Source of the DNA: Stomorhina lunata
Taxonomy: Eukaryota; Arthropoda; Insecta; Diptera; Rhiniidae
Length of the DNA stretch: 64,000 bases
Direction: 5' to 3'
Assembly (NCBI GenBank): GCA_933228675.1
Contig: OW121742.1
Coordinates: 108,566,940 to 108,630,939, forward strand
The position numbers were made by a program, and so were the translations under genes. Shown here one piece after another: positions 60,945-64,000 of this stretch; the stretch's first letter is position 1, and each line of letters begins with the position of its first letter. The notes below the pieces were generated by a model. It was not told where the DNA came from. It did no database searches and saw only the letters and a program-made list of their open reading frames with translations.

Positions 60945-63355
60945 AGTTTTCTACAGAAAAGTTGTCCCTGGGACAAGTTTTCTATAGAAAAGTTGTCACT
61001 GGGACCAGTTTTCTATAGAAAAGTTGTCACTGGGACCAGTTTTCTATAGAAAAGTTGTCACTGGGACAAGTTTTCTATAGAAAAGTTGTCACTGGGACAA
61101 GTTTTCTATAGAAAAGTTGGCACTGGGACTTGTTTTCTTTAGAAAAGTTGTCCCTGGGACTAGTTTTCTTTAGAAAAGTTATCCCTGGGACTAGTTTTCT
61201 ATAGAAAATTTGTCACTGGGACAAGTTTTCTATAGAAAAGTTGTCACTGGGACAAGTTTTCTATAGAAAAGTTGTCACTGGGACAAGTTTTCTATAGAAA
61301 AGTTGTCACTGGGACAAGTTTTCTATAGAAAAGTTGTCACTGGGACAAGTTTTCTATAGAAAAGTTGTCACTGGGACAAGTTTTCTATAGAAAAGTTGTC
61401 ACTGGGACAAGTTTTCTATAGAAAAGCTGTCACTGGGACAAGTTTTCTATAGAAAAGTTGTCACTGGGACAAGTTTTCTATAGAAAAGTTGTCACTGGGA
61501 CAAGTTTTCTATAGAAAAGTTGTCACTGGGACAAGTTTTCTATAGAAAAGTTGTCAATGGGACAAGTTTTCTATAGAAAAGTTGTCACTGGGACAAGTTT
61601 TCTATAGAAAAGTTGTCACTGGGACAAGTTTTCTATAGAAAAGTTGTCACTGGGACAAGTTTTCTATAGACAAGTTGTCACTGGGACAAGTTTTCTATAG
61701 AAAAGTTGTCACAGGGACAAGTTTTCTATAGAAAAGTTGTCACTGGGACAAGTTTTCTATAGAAAAGTTGTCACTGGGACGAGTTTTCTATAGAAAAGTT
61801 GTCACTGGGACAAGTTTTCTATAGAAAAGTTGTCACTGGGACAAGTTTTCTATAGAAAAGTTGTCACTGGGACAAGTTTTCTGTAGAAAAGTTGTCACTG
61901 GGACAAGTTTTCTGTAGAAAAGTTGTCACTGGGACAAGTTTTCTATAGAAAAGTTGTCACTGGGACAAGTTTTCTATAGAAAAGTTGTCACTGGGACAAG
62001 TTTTCTATAGAAAAGTTGTCACTGGGACAAGTTTTCTATAGAAAAGTTGTCACTGGGACAAGTTTTCTATAGAAAAGTTGTCACTGGGACAAGTTTTCTA
62101 TAGAAAAGTTGTCACTGGGACAAGTTTTCTATAGAAAAGTTGTCACTGGGACAAGTTTTCTATAGAAAAGTTGTCACTGGGACAAGTTTTCTATAGAAAA
62201 GTTGTCACTGGGACAAGTTTTCTATAGAAAAGTTGTCACTGGGACAAGTTTTCTATAGAAAAGTTGTCACTGGGATAAGTTTTCTATAGAAAAGTTGTCA
62301 CTGGGACAAGTTTTCTATAGAAAAGTTGTCACTGGGACAAGTTTTCTATAGAAAAGTTGTCACTGGGACAAGATTTCTATAGAAAAGTTGTCACTGGGAC
62401 TAGTTTTCTATAAAAAAGTTGTCACTGGGACTAGTTTTCTATAGAAAAGTTGTCACTGGGACTAGTTCTCTTTAGAAAAGTTGTCCCTGGGACTAGTTTT
62501 CTTTAGAAAAGTTGTCCCTGGTACTAGTTTTCTTTAGAAAAGATGTCCCTGGGATTAGTTTTCTTTAGAAAAGTTGTCCCTGGAAGTACTTTTCTTGCGA
62601 AAGGTTGTCCCTGGAACTAGTTTCTTTAGAAAAGTTGCCCCTGGAATTAGGAAAGTTGTCCCTGGGACTAGTTTTCTTTAGAAAAGTTGTCCCTAGGGCT
62701 AGTTTTCTTTAAAAAAGTTGTCCCTGGGACTAGTTTTCTTTAGAAAATTTGTCCCTGGGACTAGTTTTCTTTAGAAATGTTGTCCCTGGGACTAGTTTTC
62801 TTTAGAAAAGTTGTCCCTGGGACTAGTTTTCTTTAGAAAATTTGTCCCTGGAACTAGTTTTCCTTAGAAAAGTTGTCCCTGGGACTAGTTTTCTTTAGAA
62901 AAGTTGTCCCTGGGACTAGTTTTCTTTAGAAAAGTTGTCCCTGGGACTAGTTTTCTTTAGAAAAGTTGTCCCTGGGACTAGTTTTCTTTAGAAAAGTTGT
63001 CCCTGGGACTAGTTTTCTTTAGAAAAGTTGTCCCTGGGACTAGTTTTCTTTAGAAAAGTTGTCCCTGGGACTAGTTTTCTTTTAAAAAGTTGTCCCTGGG
63101 ACTAGTTGTCTTTAGAAAAGTTGTCCCTGGGACTAGTTTTCCTTAGAAAAGTTGTCCCTGGGACTAGTTTTCTTTTGAAAAGTTGTCCTTGGGACTAGTT
63201 TTCTTTTGAAAAGTTGTCCCTGGGACTAGTTTTCTTTAGAAAAGTTGTCCCTGGGACTAGTTTTCCTTAGAAAAGTTGTCCCTGGGACTAGTTTTCTTTA
63301 GAAAAGTTGTCCCTGGGACTAGTTTTCTTTAGAAAAGTTGTCCCTGGGACTAGTT
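60945..63355 (+). repeat. 31 bp minisatellite (TTGTCACTGGGACAAG type), ~77 copies
   Basis: The unit contains GTTTTCTATAGAAAAGTTGT followed by CACTGGGACAA. The TTTTCTATAGAAAA core is shared with the arrays at 24, 53 and 58 kb, but the spacer is different. Two subfamilies occur: TCACTGGGACAAG with CTATAGAAAA in the centre (~60990-62400), and TCCCTGGGACTAG with CTTTAGAAAA near 61130-61200 and throughout 62460-63355. The spacer core GTCACTGGGACAAG is partly self-complementary. Confidence 0.96.
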
Positions 63356-64000
63356 TTTCGTTTTTTGGATCGGTAGTTAACCCTTTAGATTTTACTGCCT
63401 AAAAGTCTTAGCTCTGCTAATCAATGACCATAAATTTTATTTATTTTATTGAAAAATAGGCTTAACATCAATATTTTCTTCACTATGTTATTTCAACATT
63501 TTATCATAATAAATATTTTTCTAGTAAATAAAAACTTTAATTTAATTAAATTTAAAAATCTAGAAAAAATGCCGGTTTCTTTTCCTAAAATATCGAAAAT
63601 TTCATTCATTAAATTTAAACTGCAAACAACAGAAAGACAGACACACACACACACAATTTAAGCAAGTTTTTAAACTCTTCTACACACAGAAACCCCCCAA
63701 AACAAATCATACTCTCCCTCTCTCTTGCTCCTTAACTCTTTTTACTATTTTCTCAAGCTCTTGGTTTTGCAAGTACAAACAAATACAAGTACTAACAGTA
63801 GCAGTACTTGTATTTGTACTTGTTTTTTCTCTGGTTGTAGTAGTTGTTGTTTTTATTACATTTGGGTGTCTGCTGTTATGTTGTTGTTAGTTTAAATTGC
63901 ATTTATTGCTGTTATTGTATTTAACATTTTACATGTAAATGTCTATTAACATTTACATGTACTAGTTTAATGTTTAGTTTGACTGGTTTGTTGCTGCTTT
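63356..64000. other. Non-repetitive intron end segment
   Basis: Contains a short (AC) run near 63642, a TGTACTTGT-rich patch near 63800-63830 and the inverted pair ACATTTACATGTAAATGT near 63925-63945. No exon was identified before the window ends. Confidence 0.4.

Overview
This window looks like dipteran (fly) nuclear DNA, most plausibly from a large-genome calyptrate fly. It is very A+T-rich. It carries decayed fly-type transposons (Tc1/mariner, hAT, piggyBac-like, a LINE, a tRNA-derived SINE) and dipteran splice signals, and it has no bacterial gene layout. The species assignment is inference.

Most of the window is intron of one plus-strand host gene. Four tiny coding exons (45, 42, 112 and 59 bp at 9744-9788, 42447-42488, 50043-50154 and 59900-59958) join in one uninterrupted frame with matching phases and good GT/AG signals. 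They are separated by introns of about 32.7, 7.6 and 9.7 kb, and the gene continues off both ends. The encoded stretch is a hydrophilic Ser/Arg/Asn-rich linker; I could not name the gene.

A second, nested gene sits on the same strand inside the 32.7 kb intron at 25304-25596. It has two exons, a 68 bp intron, a predicted 74-residue membrane peptide, a good start context and an AATAAA 41 bp after the stop. It occupies a small non-repetitive island between two satellite arrays.

Layout: 0-3.5 kb holds ~130 bp repeats, a LINE reverse-transcriptase relic, two SINE copies and a locally multiplied mariner-type transposase relic. 3.7-9.5 kb is a higher-order A+T repeat split by a 2.1 kb hAT insertion. 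10.8-41.5 kb is a series of satellite arrays: GTTTCGTTAAG, GACTATAGTC, GCGC(T/C)AAAA, a 31 bp TATAGAAAA unit and a 12 bp ACATAGACTAAG unit. 42.6-48.7 kb is transposon debris (piggyBac-like MITE, a triplicated ~500 bp repeat, a mariner-type relic, a second hAT element). 48.9-63.4 kb holds more arrays, several built on the palindrome TTTTCTATAGAAAA.

The most striking property is orientation. At least five repeat families occur as opposed arrays within the same introns, and others are self-complementary unit by unit. The pre-mRNA could therefore fold into kilobase-scale stems that loop out much of the intron length. That is a hypothesis about intron architecture; what is directly seen is the opposed orientation of the arrays.
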